55,433 nt of DNA from Cyanobium sp. CZS25K (GCA_030373325.1 JAUCZB010000019.1:1-55433), one strand, 5' to 3'. Positions 1-11,351 are shown, numbered from the stretch's first letter. Numbers and translations: made by a program. The notes: a model not told the origin generated them from the sequence alone.

Positions 1-127
1 CCAGCAGGCAGGGGATCATCAGCACGCCGAACCAGCCCACGTAGAGGCGGTTCTCAGTGCTGGTCACCCAGTCCTTAAAGCTGTTCCATGGGTTGCCCCA
101 GGAACGCTTGAGGTTGGTTGTCGTCAT
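1..127 (-). CDS. psbA: photosystem II reaction-centre protein D1, N-terminal 42 residues (runs off the left edge)
   Basis: Read leftward, the frame starts [16 protein letters not shown] and continues into [18 protein letters not shown], the strongly conserved stretch leading into the first transmembrane helix of PSII D1. D1 binds, with D2, the P680 chlorophylls, the pheophytin and plastoquinone QB, and carries most ligands of the Mn cluster; all of those residues lie outside the window. The first 15 or so residues differ from the D1 copies I know best, which usually read TTxxxRRExxxxWExFCxWVT. The gene may therefore be one of several psbA paralogues. A variant or rogue D1 cannot be excluded from 42 residues. 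The ATG is preceded by a leader that overlaps nothing. Confidence 0.9.
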   Translation of the reverse strand, partial: MTTTNLKRSWGNPWNSFKDWVTSTENRLYVGWFGVLMIPCLL

Positions 128-259
128 GGCAAGGAATGAAGACGGGACTGGGGAGAGCTGCGAAGGCGAGGGAGGCCCGTCGTGGTGGACGGCCAGCCGA
201 GCGCCAACTCTTCCCAGTATCACAGTAGCGTTGAAGTCCACTATGGTGCGAGAGGCGTT

Positions 260-805
260 ATGAGTATTCCTTCTCAAAGGGCTGGAGCGGGTTTTCGCTC
301 AGCTCCGCACCGGCTGCATCGACCCAACTGGCGGCCAGTGTTCGCCGCTGTTCTGCTTGCCCTGACCCTGATGGTGCTGCTGCTCCAGGCCCAGGCAGCT
401 GTCGATACACGGCGATGGAGCCTCAACGATTCCTCGGGCCATCTCTGGGGCCTGACCCTGTTCGAGCAGCCCGATCCCGCCTACCCAGCCGGCTGGCGCC
501 TGCGCCTCACAGCCCGCTCACCCGGGCAAGTGGTGGACCATCAGAGGCCGCTGCTCCTGAGCGATGGCCTCGGCGGTGCCTGGACTCTGCCGAACCGCAG
601 TGAGGAACTGGTGCGTCAGGGGGAGGATCTGATCCCCCAGTCCTCGGCACAGTTCGACGTCCACGCCCTGGACCCCAGGCCCAGCGACGTGCTGCCGCTG
701 CAGCTGGAGGTGCCGACCGACAATCCAGCGGGTTCGATCTTGGTCATGCTGCAACCCGAAGCGGTGCAGGCACTCCATGAGCTGCCATCGAGCCTGGCGA
801 CCTGA
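260..805 (+). CDS. secreted or membrane-anchored cyanobacterial protein, DUF3122-like
   Basis: About 181 residues. After a basic N-terminus there is one hydrophobic segment (roughly residues 26-46, rich in L, V and A, ending LLLQAQAA), which is a signal peptide or anchor. A globular part of about 130 residues follows. The pattern of a '[11 protein letters not shown]' strand, a mid-protein LRL run and a C-terminal proline-rich PLQLEVP segment recalls the DUF3122 proteins of cyanobacteria; I assign this from the overall pattern only. The open frame extends upstream to 182. I chose the ATG at 260 because an AGAGG ribosome-binding-like stretch sits a few bases before it and the upstream part is low in protein character. 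The function is unknown. It is divergent from psbA. Confidence 0.6.
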   Translation: MSIPSQRAGAGFRSAPHRLHRPNWRPVFAAVLLALTLMVLLLQAQAAVDTRRWSLNDSSGHLWGLTLFEQPDPAYPAGWRLRLTARSPGQVVDHQRPLLLSDGLGGAWTLPNRSEELVRQGEDLIPQSSAQFDVHALDPRPSDVLPLQLEVPTDNPAGSILVMLQPEAVQALHELPSSLAT

Positions 806-1014
806 TCGCCTTGGGCTTTCGCGCCATCGGTCCTCTCCCCCTGCATCCGTACTGCAAACCGCTGCTGGTCACCACTGTGGGGAACTGAATCCCCAGTCCT
901 TCTCGCGGATCGCACACCCCAGCTTGACGGCTGCTGCTGATCGGCAAGGCGGTGAGCATCGGTTCAGAACTCAGCTTGGTGGGGGGGGTGGATCGCTCCG
1001 GGCGGTCGTCGCGG

Positions 1015-1272
1015 TCACCATTGGGGACTGCAAGGCGTCCAGCCCGCCTTGCGTTTCTCCTCCCAGAGCTTGAGGGCCTCAGCCCGGCTCAGCTCCCGGC
1101 GTGATTTCAGCAAGGGGATCTCCTGCTCGCCAGGAAGCAGTTCGCCGCTGGTGATCTCCAGCCGCTGGTAAGTGCGCTCCCAGCGCGTCGGACGGAAGCG
1201 CAGCACCTGGCGCCCGTCGTACAACCAGCCCTCCTTTGGGGTCAGGGGGACACGAGGTGATGGCCGGCTCAT
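1015..1272 (-). CDS. DUF1651 family protein
   Basis: 85 residues of a small protein family found in picocyanobacteria. Visible family marks are GWLYDG near the start, the basic-aromatic RFRPTRWERTYQR, the LLPGEQEIPLLKSRR centre and the C-terminal ALKLWEEKRKAGW. The function is unknown; the length and Trp/Arg richness suggest a small soluble nucleic-acid- or protein-binding domain. The frame is open to 1308, but the ATG at 1272 overlaps the stop of the upstream LOG-family remnant (ATGA), which is a translational-coupling arrangement and decides the start. The reading frame itself is intact, unlike the two genes upstream of it. Confidence 0.7.
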   Translation of the reverse strand: MSRPSPRVPLTPKEGWLYDGRQVLRFRPTRWERTYQRLEITSGELLPGEQEIPLLKSRRELSRAEALKLWEEKRKAGWTPCSPQW

Positions 1273-1680
1273 GCCTTTGTGAGTCGGCCCTCGATCAACC
1301 GACAGCACTCCTGCACGTCATTTGCGTTCTGTACTCCCTTGTCGAGCGAGCAGAAGAACTCCCGCCACACCGGCGGCACTGCCAGCAGAATCAGCGGCCG
1401 GCTTACCCATGCCGGTGAACAGGGCCAGATCCAGCTCCGCAGTGCTTTGCCTCTCCTCTCCGTTCCCTTCATCGGGCAGCACCCATATCACCAGGTGCCC
1501 CTCCACCCGAGCCGCGCCACGGCTGGCCGCCGCCATCACCCCCGCCGGGCGACCACCGGTGAGCAGCACCCAACCCCTGGCGCTGATGCACTCCCCCAGT
1601 TCCTCGGCCAGGGCCACAGCCTCCGCGGAGGCGCCTTCTCCGGCACCCATCACCCCCACCACTGCGCGCCGTTTGCTCAC
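1269..1680 (-). pseudogene. LOG/TIGR00725-type Rossmann nucleotide-binding protein, internal deletion plus frameshift
   Basis: The gene starts with a GTG at 1680 preceded by GGAGG, which fixes the start. The first frame reads SKRRAVVGVMGAGEGAS, then GWVLLTGGRPAGVMAAASRGA and LDLALFTGMG. This is the N-terminal half of the LOG-like or 'possible lysine decarboxylase' Rossmann family. The expected middle segment (the nucleotide-site loop and the GGxGTxxE active-site motif, about 30 residues) is absent. The sequence jumps into another frame that reads RPLILLA and then a short C-terminal tail ending at 1269. The loss of the GGxGTxxE motif means no activity is expected. It lies in a coupled chain: its GTG overlaps the stop of the small gene upstream, and its stop overlaps the ATG of the DUF1651 gene. 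Confidence 0.75.
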
Positions 1681-1884
1681 ACCACCTCCGGGCACCATCC
1701 CCGCTGGCGCGTCATGTCGTCGGTCCAACCCTGGCAGCGGCGGGTGAGGTGCTCACCATGGGTCAGCAGACCCTGGTGCAGCTGACACGTGAGCACCGGG
1801 ATGCAGTTCACCCCCGCGTGGTGGCGGAATCCAGTGGCAGGTCATGCAGACCTTGCGGCTGCGGGTCTTGAGCAGCACGGCCAC
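1677..1884 (-). pseudogene. small cysteine-containing protein with a single-base frameshift
   Basis: Two adjacent frames join into one plausible small protein of about 68 residues: LLKTRSRKVCMTCHW in one frame, then FRHHAGVNCIPVLTCQLHQ through GWTDDMTRQRGWCPEVV in the next. Removing one A near 1830 restores a continuous reading. Four or five Cys and several His (CxxCH, HH, C, C) suggest a metal site. The tail stops in a TGA that overlaps the GTG of the LOG-family remnant, so this is the first gene of a coupled chain. I do not recognise the family with certainty. The start is a guess (GTG at 1884; no clear ribosome-binding site). The frameshift could be a sequencing error, but the neighbour carries a real deletion. 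The downstream part alone has a GTG at 1811. Confidence 0.45.
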
Positions 1885-2062
1885 ATCGAGGTAAGGCCAG
1901 TCCTCAACTGTGGTTTCAAGCTGCGCCGCCAGGGCCGCAGGCCGGAGGAGATTGACGCCCAAGAACCGATCCAGATGCGTACGTCTGTACTGGCACGGCT
2001 TCGGGGTGGTGGCTGTTGTGACCCCTTGAGCTTGATACGGTTCAGGCAGTGAGGAGGCGCCG

Positions 2063-2257
2063 ATGTTCCGCGAACTCGTTCTGGCGATCGGCATCCCCCT
2101 GCTCGTGCTGCTGCTGGCGGTGCTGGCGCTGGAGCAGTGGCGGGATCAGCTGCCGGGCTGGCTGCAGCGGTTGGCCGAGCGCCCGTCCTGGCTCTGGAAC
2201 ACCGGCATCGGGCTGATCATCGGCCTATCGCTGCTGCGCTGGCTGCTGCAGCGCTGA
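2063..2257 (+). CDS. small two-helix membrane protein of unknown function
   Basis: 64 residues with a GAGGAGG ribosome-binding site 7 bases before the ATG. A hydrophobic helix covers residues 5-24 (VLAIGIPLLVLLLAVLAL), followed by an amphipathic stretch with several Trp (EQWRDQLPGWLQRLAERPSW) and a second hydrophobic helix at about 46-61 ending in LLQR. Both ends are charged. The size and layout are those of small inner-membrane proteins; no family is recognised. It faces the broken antiporter gene tail-to-tail with only 3 bases between stops. Confidence 0.65.
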   Translation: MFRELVLAIGIPLLVLLLAVLALEQWRDQLPGWLQRLAERPSWLWNTGIGLIIGLSLLRWLLQR

Positions 2258-2260
2258 CGT

Positions 2261-3655
2261 TCAGGCCATCTGGCTCATGCAGCTCACCGTGATGTGCTCA
2301 GAATCAGCTCCAGCCTGAATGCGCAGAGCGCCGATGCTCACTCCTCCACGGGCCGTGCTCTGCGCCAAAAGGGAGCCCAGGCTCTCGGCAGCCGCAGGAG
2401 CCACCAGTTTCTTCGGCAGGGGCAATCCGCAGAAGCCGAGCAGCTGCTCCACGGTGGTGGCTGCATGGAAGCTGAGCGAGAGATCCACCAACAGCTCGGG
2501 CGGCTCAAGGTCGGGTTCGAACAGCTGATTGAACAACGGCTCCAGATTGATGCGCATGGCTACGAACACATGGTCACCCGGCATCAGCACCGTTGTGCCG
2601 CGGGACATCACCACTTCGCGGCCACGCACGATCAAGGAGACGACGACGCCATCGGGTGGGGCCAGTTCACGCAGCCTCTGGCCGGCCGCGTGGGTGCGCG
2701 CTTTGACGGTGTAATCGAGGATCTCCCCATCGACCTGCCGCAGGGCGTTGAGCTCCACCGACAGGGCCGGGCCACCAGGATCAGCACCATGGCGATCAGC
2801 AGGCCCTCCCAGGCCACCGCCAGCAGGCGACTGGGGAAGCTGAGCAGCCCCAGCATCACGAACAGCACGATCTGCCCCAGCCAGGCGGTGGCGTCGTGGA
2901 AGGAAAAGATGCTGCGGCGGGACACAAGTGAGCTGCTCCCCAACACGATCCCGGCGACATCGACGGCCAGGAAGCCACTGCCGCCCAGCACCGCCGCCAG
3001 CCCGAAGGCCACCAGGCAAAAGGCCTGGGCCAGCAGCGGTTAGAGGCCCGGATCGTCGAGATTGATGCTGTTGATGGCCCAGGTGGCCAGGCGTCCCGTC
3101 AGCAGCCCGGCAAGGGTGTCTACGCCGAACTGGCCCACAAACAGCCACAGCAGCGCCTGGGGCGAATCCGCAGTACTGGTGATCACGGCGATCAAACCGC
3201 GCGTGAGGAAGATCGCCATCGGATCGTTGGAGCCGCTCTCCACCTCGAGGGTGGAGTTGAGCCGTTCGGGCAGCTTCAGGCCGCTGCTGCGCAGCACCGA
3301 AAACACCGCAGCCGCGTCGGTGGATCCGAGATGCTGCCCGCCAGCAGCCTCTGCAGCAATGGCAACTGGAGCACCCAGGCAGCCGCCAGAGCGGAGATCA
3401 AGGAGGTGAGCAGAACACCCAGGGTGGAGAGGGCCTGAGCTGGCTTCCAGACCCGCTGCACCGAGGCGATCGAGGTGCGAAGGCCACCGTCGAACAGGAT
3501 CAGCGCCAGGGCGACGCTGCCGACATTGTTGGCCAGGGGGTAGTCCTCAAACGGGATGCCGCCCAGCCCCTCCGAGCCAGCCAGCATCCCGACCAGGAGA
3601 AAGAGCACCAGAACGGGCATCCCCAGCCAGCAGCATGGCCGCGTTGATCGACATG
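2261..3655 (-). pseudogene. NhaP2/CvrA-type K+(Na+)/H+ antiporter, four disabling lesions
   Basis: Pieces in several frames line up, in the right order, with a CPA1 K+/H+ antiporter followed by a C-terminal TrkA-C-like domain. (1) The start MSINAAMLLA at 3655 breaks into LGMPVLVLFLLVGMLAGSEG with about 15-20 residues lost. (2) After LLQRLLAGSI a one-base loss near 3332 shifts to STDAAAVFSVLRSSG. (3) In the INSINLDDPGL segment a TAC Tyr codon is TAA at 3042-3040, while the same frame continues PLLAQAFCLVAFGL. (4) After LILVARP the last membrane helices (roughly 80-100 residues) are missing and the frame shifts into SVELNALRQVDGEILDYTVKA, the start of the cytoplasmic regulatory domain. Many separate lesions make sequencing error an unlikely explanation. 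The gene product would be non-functional. Confidence 0.85.
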
Positions 3656-3712
3656 ATCTCGCCCTGAAAGCCAGTGCTGAGGATGGCCCAGAACGCTGAA
3701 CAGCGGCTGATC

Positions 3713-6451
<2,739 letters not shown>

Positions 6452-6571
6452 CGCTTGGGATCAAGCCCTAGCGCATTTCCCAGCGCCTGGGCTGGCTAAA
6501 CACATCAGTGGGGTTGGATGGAGGCGTCGCTGAGCACGACATCCGATGTGCCCCAAGGCTGATCTCCTGTC

Positions 6572-6628
6572 ATGACCTTCAGCACCGTCTTTCACGAGCT
6601 GGCCGCAATCCTGGTGATTGCCGGGGTG
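6572..6628 (+). pseudogene. N-terminal remnant of a CPA2 (Kef/NapA-type) cation:proton antiporter, cut by IS66
   Basis: ATG at 6572 opens MTFSTVFHELAAILVIAGVV, which resembles the first helix of CPA2 cation/proton antiporters (typically FHELAxxLVLAxxVG). The similarity stops exactly where the inverted repeat of the insertion sequence begins at 6629. The continuing frame runs to a stop at 6673 inside the element. No recognisable antiporter sequence resumes beyond the right end of the element at 8331, so the rest of the gene has been deleted. The assignment rests on 20 residues and is tentative. Confidence 0.45.
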
Positions 6629-6644
6629 GTAACCGTTCACGGGG
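6629..6644 (+). repeat. left terminal inverted repeat of the IS66 element
   Basis: GTAACCGTTCACGGGG, preceded directly by the target-duplication copy CCGGGGTG. It pairs with the right end over 14 of 16 positions. Confidence 0.75.
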
Positions 6645-6760
6645 CGTGCCGGCCAGACCTTGACATGACGTAGGCAGTCACCACTTCATGATTGATGCGC
6701 AGCTCATTTGCTCAGCCTCTCAGCGCGCACTTTCACTGCTCTGGTCGCTCTGCCTGTGCC

Positions 6761-8266
6761 CTATTTTGCTGGAGGTATCAGGCTTGGCGCCGGCAGTCCG
6801 TGGTAATGGGCATTCCACGCCTCAACCAGAAATTCCAACACGTCACGGCCCTGCTGTTTGAGGCTGGTGGTCACTGTCAATAGACGACTTTGGCAAAGGC
6901 CACCCCGCCGAGATTGGACGCCGTAACTGAGTTTTCGGTGGATCACTGCCGGTCTGAGCGCCCGTTCCGCAGCGTTGTTCGTCGGCTCCACATCGGGATG
7001 CTCCAGGAAGGTCCATAGGGCTGGCGCCAGGTTGAGGATCTGCCGGCAGGTGCGCACCGTGGTGGCCCAGGGAGTCTTCTCCCCTTTGTGAAAGCCCAGA
7101 TCGCTCGCTTCCTGCAGCTTGCTCTCAAAGGCCTGGCGGATCGGCGCCGTGAGGGATTGCAGTTCTTGCCTGTCGATCTCGCCGTCTCGCCAGCGATGCC
7201 ACTGATGGAACAACTGGTTCTCCAGCTCCAGCAGATCCCGCCCCACCGGGGCACTGACGCCGGAGCGTTCCGCGATGGCAGTGAGATCCCGCTTGATGTG
7301 GGCCCAGCAGAGCTGCCTTTGCTCCAGCGGCAGCCAGCTGTAGGCGCTGTAGCGATCGGAGACCACAATCCCGCCGTAGTTGTCGCCCAGCAGTTAGCGG
7401 GCCGCCTGCGCCGAACGGCTGAGCACCTGCTGAAACACGGTGAGTACGGGGGTGACCATCACCCATAACCACCCACGGCGGCCGTCGGGGTTGTTGCCAT
7501 CCGCGTTGCCCATCGGGCCGCCCGTCTCATCGATGTGCGCCACCTTCTCGCGGCGGATCGCGGCGGCGGCCTCCTCCACCAGTGCCGCCAGGCTGTCTGA
7601 GAGCCGGCAGCGGATGCTGTTGATGGCACCGGTGCTGGCCTCGATCCCCAGCACCTGATCCAGCAAGCCCTGCACCTTGCGATGGCTGAGGTGATACACG
7701 CTGCCCAACAGCCCCACCAGGGAACTGAGTCGTGGGCCGTAGCCACCGCTCTCCACACCCACAGGCAGCTCCGCGCAGGTGGTCGTATGGCAGTGGGGGC
7801 AGACGAGGCGATGCAGCTGGTGCTCGATCACGAACGGCACGATCTTTGGGATGTCGACCACCTGGTGGCGGACCGGTTCCGGATCATCCCCACGCAGAGG
7901 CTCGCCACAACCCCGGCAGTGGCTGGGATGAAAGGGAATCACGTCCTTGCACTGCTCGGAAGGAAGCAGGTTGCGGCCCGCACCGGGATGGCCCTCCTGG
8001 CCACCGCGCTTGCGACCAGAGGCTTTGCTCTTCCCCTTGCCTGTGGGCTTAAAACCGCTGCCGTCACTGGATGGAGGCTTTGAGGAGTTCCTGGAGCTGC
8101 GGCCCATCTGCTCTTCCAGCTGGGTGACACGGGCGGAAAGTGTTTCCAGCTGGGTGATCAGTTGGCCCACCAGTGCTCTCACGGTTGGCGGTGTCGCCTC
8201 CCAGTCACTCTCAGAAATGCCGGCAGGTGGTGGAAGCATCTCGGGCAGTCTCTGCCTGAGATCCAA
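6761..8266 (-). pseudogene. IS66-family transposase (TnpC type) with an in-frame stop codon
   Basis: About 500 codons. Order of domains: N-terminal leucine-rich coiled coil (LITQLETLSARVTQLEEQMG), a Lys/Ser/Gly-rich linker with SSRNSSKPPSSDG, a zinc-binding region (HCRGCGEPL and CPHCHTTTC), the DDE catalytic domain with Asp in AHIDETG and Asp in VVSDRYSAY, and Glu in PTNNAAERALRP, then the usual C-terminal tail. All three acidic residues are present. The frame is interrupted by TAA at about 7396-7394, between AQAAR and LLGDNYGG, so the first two thirds and the catalytic C-terminal third are separated. Frame and spacing are otherwise intact on both sides, so this is a point lesion. The two pieces would not restore a transposase by themselves. 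Confidence 0.9.
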
Positions 8267-8314
8267 GCTGTTTTCAGAGGTCTGTCAAGAGCGGAACTGC
8301 CCCGGAGCTTTCTC

Positions 8315-8330
8315 CCCCCTGAACAGTTAC
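8315..8330 (-). repeat. right terminal inverted repeat of the IS66 element
   Basis: Read on the minus strand: GTAACTGTTCAGGGGG. It is followed on the plus strand by CCGTGGTG, the second copy of the target octamer with one mismatch. Confidence 0.75.
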
Positions 8331-8503
8331 CCGTGGTGATCTCCCGGGCCAGGGGCTGGGTCGACAAATCTGAGGTCTGGGCGTTGGTCACCAGCGCGCC
8401 GAACCGGTTGGGGCCGTTGAGCGTTCCCGCCGGTGGATCTGCCGCAGCGCTGAACCTCCGCGATGCAGACAATGGAGCGTCTGTCCAGTGCGTCAGTTGA
8501 TCG

Positions 8504-9529
8504 ATGAAGGTCATCATTTTCGGCAACGCCGGGGCCGGCAAGAGCACCCTGGCCAGGGCGCTGATCGCCAGGCAGCCGGCCGCCCGGTTGTCGCTGGATG
8601 AGGTCGCCTTCCAGGGTGGCACCGAACGACGCCCGCTTCAGGAGAGCGTCGAGGCTGTCAGGCGCTGGATCTCCGAGCAGGACAGCTGGATCATCGAAGG
8701 CTGTTACGCAGACATCCTTGAGCCCGTCCTGGCCTGTGCCGATGAACTGATCTTTCTGAATCCCGGGGTCGAGGCCTGCCTGGCCCACTGCCGCTCCAGG
8801 CCCTGGGAGCCCGAGAAATTCAGCTCCCGTCAGGAACAGGACGCGAATCTCGACAACCTCCTGCAGTGGGTTGCCTCCTACGACACCCGGACCGACGACT
8901 ACGGCCTTGCCAGGCACCGGGCCCTGTATGAATCCTTTGCAGGGAAGAAGCAGGAATTGTGCCAGCCGGAAGGGTATGCCTCCACCCTGTGCTCTGTCTA
9001 CATCACCACCAGTCTGGATGGCTGTATCGCCCGCTGTGACGGCTCCATCGACTGGCTCGAGCGCGCCAACGCCGCCCTACCCGCCGGTGAAGACTGCGGC
9101 TACGCCGACTTCATGCAGACCGTCGACGCGATCGTCATGGGACGGGCCACCTTCGAGAAGGTCCTCAGCTTTCCTGAATGGCCCTACTTCGACCTGCCGG
9201 TCCATGTGCTCAGCAGCACCCTCGGCGGCCGTCCTGCCGGAGTTCCGGACTCGGTCCAGGTGCTCTGTGCCACGCCCCACGAAGTGGTGGAACGAACGGC
9301 TGAAGCCGGCCACCGCCATCTCTACATCGACGGCGGGCACACCATCCAGGGCTTCCTGAAAGCCGGGCTGATCACCTAGCTGACGATCACTGTCATCCCG
9401 ATCCTGCTCGGCTCAGGACTCAGGCTCTTCGTAGATGAGCAAGCCGACACGAATCTGCGCCTGTTGTCATCGAAAGCGTATCCGTTCGGATTCGTGCAAA
9501 GTCACTATGCGGTGTGCCGAGAAACCTGA
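8504..9529 (+). pseudogene. fused P-loop kinase-like and RibD/DHFR-like reductase gene with an amber codon
   Basis: Residues 1-170 are a small P-loop kinase-like protein (adenylate/shikimate-kinase-like): FGNAGAGKST Walker A, SWIIEGCYADIL, ELIFLNPGVEACLAHCRSRPWEPEKF and a tail KKQEL that normally ends these proteins. The frame then runs directly into a RibD C-terminal/dihydrofolate-reductase-like domain: VYITTSLDGCIARCDGSIDWL, DAIVMGRATFEKVLSF, HLYIDGGHTIQGFLKAGLIT. A TAG at 9377-9379 stops translation at residue 291, but the same frame continues with LTITVIPILLGSGLRLF and ends naturally at 9529. The amber replaces a residue that is usually acidic (ELTLTVIP in relatives). These two domains are usually separate genes, so the fusion itself is probably a deletion product. 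Without the last strands the reductase domain should not fold. Confidence 0.7.
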
Positions 9530-9606
9530 GGCCCTGAAGTGGACATTGGCCGGCTCAACAGCGATTTCTAGCCTGACCAGGAAGGCCTGACACCGCGTCT
9601 CCCAGG

Positions 9607-10887
9607 ATGAAACAGTCGCAATATCAGCCACAACACCAGCTGTACAAACCGCTGCTGTGGCAGGAGTGCCGCTGGCTGGGGGCCGCCGTTGCGGCGACCA
9701 TCGCCGTCGCTCCGGGGGCCGGTTTCGCGCAGGCCCCGACGTACGCCCCCGAGGTGCCGGCGAAGATCACCACCCCGGACACCGTCAGGGCCCGCATCGG
9801 CACCCTGCGCTTCAAGGACGGGGCGCCCGATCCGGAGACGGTCCGGCTCGCCTATGACCAGATCGATTTCAGCCGCGGCATCGATGCCTTTGTGCGGGGC
9901 ATGTCGGCCACGTCGGTGATGGCCATCTGCAACGGCCTGGAGCAGGCGGGTGTGAAGGCGAACAGCGGCATCGGCATCACCGAGCAGCTGATGGATGCCC
10001 GCTCGCTGTTCCTGACCCCCAACACCACCACCGTCTACGTCCTCCAGTGCCTCAACCTCAAGGACGGGCCGATGGTCGTGCGGGTGCCGCCGCGGGCGCT
10101 GGGGCCGGTCGATGACGCCGACTTCCGCTGGGTCACGGACGTGGGGGTGACCGGACCCTACAAGGGCGCGGGCGGGGCCTATCTCTTCGTGCCCCCGGGC
10201 TTCACCGGCGCGCTCCCCGACACGGGCTTCCACGTGGCCCGGCCGCGCACCAACCGGCTGGTGATCTTCTATCGCGTCTTCGTCGAGAAGGGCGACCTCG
10301 CCGCGGCGACGGCCAATGTGCGCTCCAATGCCTTCGCCTCGAGGGATCCCCGCACCCGCCTCTTCAAGGACCGTCAGTGGCTCACCCCGTTCGTGGGGGG
10401 CAGCTACCAGTTCCTCTCCGGATCGGAGCGGCTGCTGGATGCCAGGGCGATGTTCTTCTACCTCGCCACCGGCATCACGCCGGCGATGAGCGAGGCCAGG
10501 CCGGGCACCGGCTCGGCCTACGCCCTCACCTTCCGCGATCGGGCCGGCGCCTACCTCGATGGCGGGCGCACCTACAAGGTGACCCTGCCCGGGCCCATTC
10601 CCGCCAAGGAGTTCTGGGCCTTCAGCGTCTACGACAACCAGACCCGCTCGCTGCTGCCCACCGATCAGACGTCGGCCGGGATCGACAGCAACGCCACCGG
10701 ACTGAAGCGCAACGCCGATGGCGGCGCCACGATCTGGTTCGGGCCCAAGGCCCCGGCGGGCAAGGCCGCCAACTGGGTACAGACGATGCCGGGCCGGGGC
10801 TACAACCTCATCCTGCGGCTCTACGGGCCGCTGCAGCCCTGGTTCAACCAGACCTGGCAACCGGGTGACCTGGAACCTCAAACCTGA
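9607..10887 (+). CDS. secreted DUF1254/DUF1214 domain protein
   Basis: 426 residues. A long basic N-region precedes a hydrophobic segment ending GAGFAQA, an export signal with a likely cleavage after AQA at about residue 43. The DUF1254 part covers roughly residues 75-220 (AYDQIDFSRGIDAFVRGM, LMDARSLFLTPNTTTVYVLQCLNLKDGPMVV in pieces) and the DUF1214 part roughly 310-425 (GRTYKVTLPGPIPAKEFWAFSVYDNQTRSLL, then GYNLILRLYGPLQPWFNQTW). The pair forms a two-domain beta-rich protein common in proteobacteria and scattered in cyanobacteria; no enzymatic role is established to my knowledge. The GC-rich codon use and the family distribution suggest acquisition, but this is inference. Confidence 0.85.
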   Translation: MKQSQYQPQHQLYKPLLWQECRWLGAAVAATIAVAPGAGFAQAPTYAPEVPAKITTPDTVRARIGTLRFKDGAPDPETVRLAYDQIDFSRGIDAFVRGMSATSVMAICNGLEQAGVKANSGIGITEQLMDARSLFLTPNTTTVYVLQCLNLKDGPMVVRVPPRALGPVDDADFRWVTDVGVTGPYKGAGGAYLFVPPGFTGALPDTGFHVARPRTNRLVIFYRVFVEKGDLAAATANVRSNAFASRDPRTRLFKDRQWLTPFVGGSYQFLSGSERLLDARAMFFYLATGITPAMSEARPGTGSAYALTFRDRAGAYLDGGRTYKVTLPGPIPAKEFWAFSVYDNQTRSLLPTDQTSAGIDSNATGLKRNADGGATIWFGPKAPAGKAANWVQTMPGRGYNLILRLYGPLQPWFNQTWQPGDLEPQT

Positions 10888-10979
10888 TCGCTGCCGCGGG
10901 GCCCGATGCCGATGGCGACCGTCGACGTTGGCGTCGTGCGCGACAGCCCACCTGCCCGGTGCTTCTTCCGTTCCACCCC

Positions 10980-11351
10980 ATGACCCGTCGCCGTCGCCAG
11001 TATCCAGGGACGGTCGTTCCGCTCCTGCTCCTCGCCGGGTTCGCCGCCTTCGGCGCGCCAAGTCCCTGCCTCGGCCAGCCCACCGGAGCCGGCGGGCCCA
11101 GTGACGCGGAAGAGGAGGCCAACTGCCGGCGGGTGTCAGAGATCGTCACCGCGAATTCCGCTCCCGTCCAGGAGGCCCTGGAGCGGCTGGCCCGGCAGCG
11201 CTACGGACGCCCCTTCTCCGAGCTCAGCCCGGAGCAGCTGATGGCCCTGGCGATGGCCGCGAACGCGGAAGGCGGCGTCGGCTGCGACTGCCCCGGTTTC
11301 CGCCTCGGCGGCGAGGACGAGGAGTCGCGCTGCCCCACCCGGGCCGTCTGA
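10980..11351 (+). CDS. putative secreted protein of unknown function
   Basis: 123 residues from the ATG at 10980 (a GTG seven codons upstream at 10959 is also possible). MTRRRRQ gives a strongly basic N-terminus, then a hydrophobic core VVPLLLLAGFAAFGA and a cleavage-like site near LGQPTGA. The mature part has CRRVSEIVTANSAPVQEALERLARQRYG in helical style and a Cys-Asp-Cys motif (GCDCPGF). No family is recognised. It stops at a TGA at 11349, and the same frame remains open and coding-like for another 550 bases; see the next entry. Confidence 0.5.
   Translation: MTRRRRQYPGTVVPLLLLAGFAAFGAPSPCLGQPTGAGGPSDAEEEANCRRVSEIVTANSAPVQEALERLARQRYGRPFSELSPEQLMALAMAANAEGGVGCDCPGFRLGGEDEESRCPTRAV

Larger units (their letters stand above)
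6629..8330. mobile_element. IS66-family insertion sequence, about 1.7 kb, probably immobile
   Basis: The element is bounded by terminal inverted repeats: GTAACCGTTCACGGGG at 6629 and, on the other strand at the right end, GTAACTGTTCAGGGGG (14 of 16 identical). The flanking octamers CCGGGGTG (6621-6628) and CCGTGGTG (8331-8338) match at 7 of 8 positions, the 8-bp target duplication expected of IS66. It holds a single transposase gene on the minus strand and none of the accessory tnpA/tnpB genes of classical IS66. The transposase has an internal stop, and the target duplication and ends have begun to diverge, so the insertion is not recent. Confidence 0.8.

Noticed and set aside
7394..9379. Stop codons at 7394 and 9377 read as recoded amino acids
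   Set aside because: They are TAA and TAG, not TGA; no recoding signal is seen and the region is full of other lesions.
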